DNA of 64,000 nucleotides from Urophycis tenuis (Eukaryota; Chordata; Actinopteri; Gadiformes; Phycidae), in contig JAXIVH010000012.1 of NCBI GenBank assembly GCA_036785325.1, positions 5,823,799 through 5,887,798 on the forward strand, given 5' to 3'. Both the position numbers and the translations under genes were made by a program. This document shows positions 63,904 through 64,000 of this stretch, piece after piece. Each line of letters begins with the position of its first letter. Position 1 is the stretch's first letter. The notes under the pieces were generated by a model, which made no database searches, was not told the origin of the DNA, and saw only the letters and a program-made list of their open reading frames with translations.

Positions 63904-64000
63904 TCGGGGAACTTTGACGTTGATTTGCACTACCTGAACATATATGAAAACTCAATTTTTTTTGGCAAAGTTTTAGGGCCTGGTGAAAAATTATATATTT
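63904..64000 (+). repeat. Array unit 28 (partial, runs off the window)
   Basis: Only the first 97 bp of a head (TCGGGGAACTTTGACG through AAATTATATATTT) are present. The array therefore continues beyond the right edge. Confidence 0.9.

Overview
The window is one continuous block of eukaryotic repetitive DNA. I find no credible protein-coding gene, rRNA or tRNA. It is a head-to-tail array of a compound repeat unit: 27 units begin inside the window, flanked by a partial unit at the left edge and the first bases of another at the right edge. All units lie on the + strand. Unit length runs from about 1.9 to 3.0 kb. Most of the variation comes from a (TATC)n microsatellite inside the unit; without it most units are about 2.1-2.3 kb. 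A vertebrate, most likely a teleost fish, is suggested by TTAGGG telomere-type repeats, a LINE-like 3' tail with an AATAAA signal and TTCTGA repeats, and long GATA/TATC arrays. This host assignment is inference.

Order within a unit, using 10309-13048 as reference: (1) a TTA-triplet tract, often preceded by one to three copies of a 32-nt imperfect hairpin (arms GGGACCGAGCCTGT and ACAGGACGAGGTCCC around GAA); (2) block A/B, about 860 bp, starting TCAGGGATCTTTG and ending at a GCGCCCCCTATAGGC box; (3) block C, two copies of a roughly 320-bp repeat; (4) block D, two copies of a shortened roughly 174-bp version of the same repeat; (5) block E, a roughly 31-bp minisatellite; (6) an 18-bp perfect palindrome, AATGTCCCGCGGGACATT; (7) AATC/CATC repeats leading into (TATC)n of 0 to about 202 copies. 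The next unit follows.

Block A/B has three sequence types. Type I is the majority. Type II is found in the units at 5035, 7399, 17903, 22326, 25073, 27231 and 35027. Type III is found at 2921, in short stubs at 17903 and 47233, and as the first part of the unit at 61134. Several units are mosaics of types. Two units (5035-7398 and 32280-35026) carry seven TTAGGG repeats, a second copy of the B/C region, a roughly ten-copy E minisatellite and a distinct 3' end (CATTAACCCTAG). The second of these was later hit by a 389-bp LINE-like 3' fragment.

The most notable signal is one strong match to the vertebrate CTCF core motif per unit, always on the + strand and at the same place in the unit. There are 27 sites, 25 of them matching the degenerate core fully. 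Type I and type II units differ at three bases inside this site, and all three fall on degenerate positions of the core. Together with GATA-type arrays, hairpins and palindromes, the array resembles CTCF-binding macrosatellites such as human DXZ4 in architecture, though not in sequence. Other signals are 3'-truncated units that always join an intact 5' end of the next unit, a rolling-circle-transposon-like 3' terminus, and near-identical units tens of kb apart.
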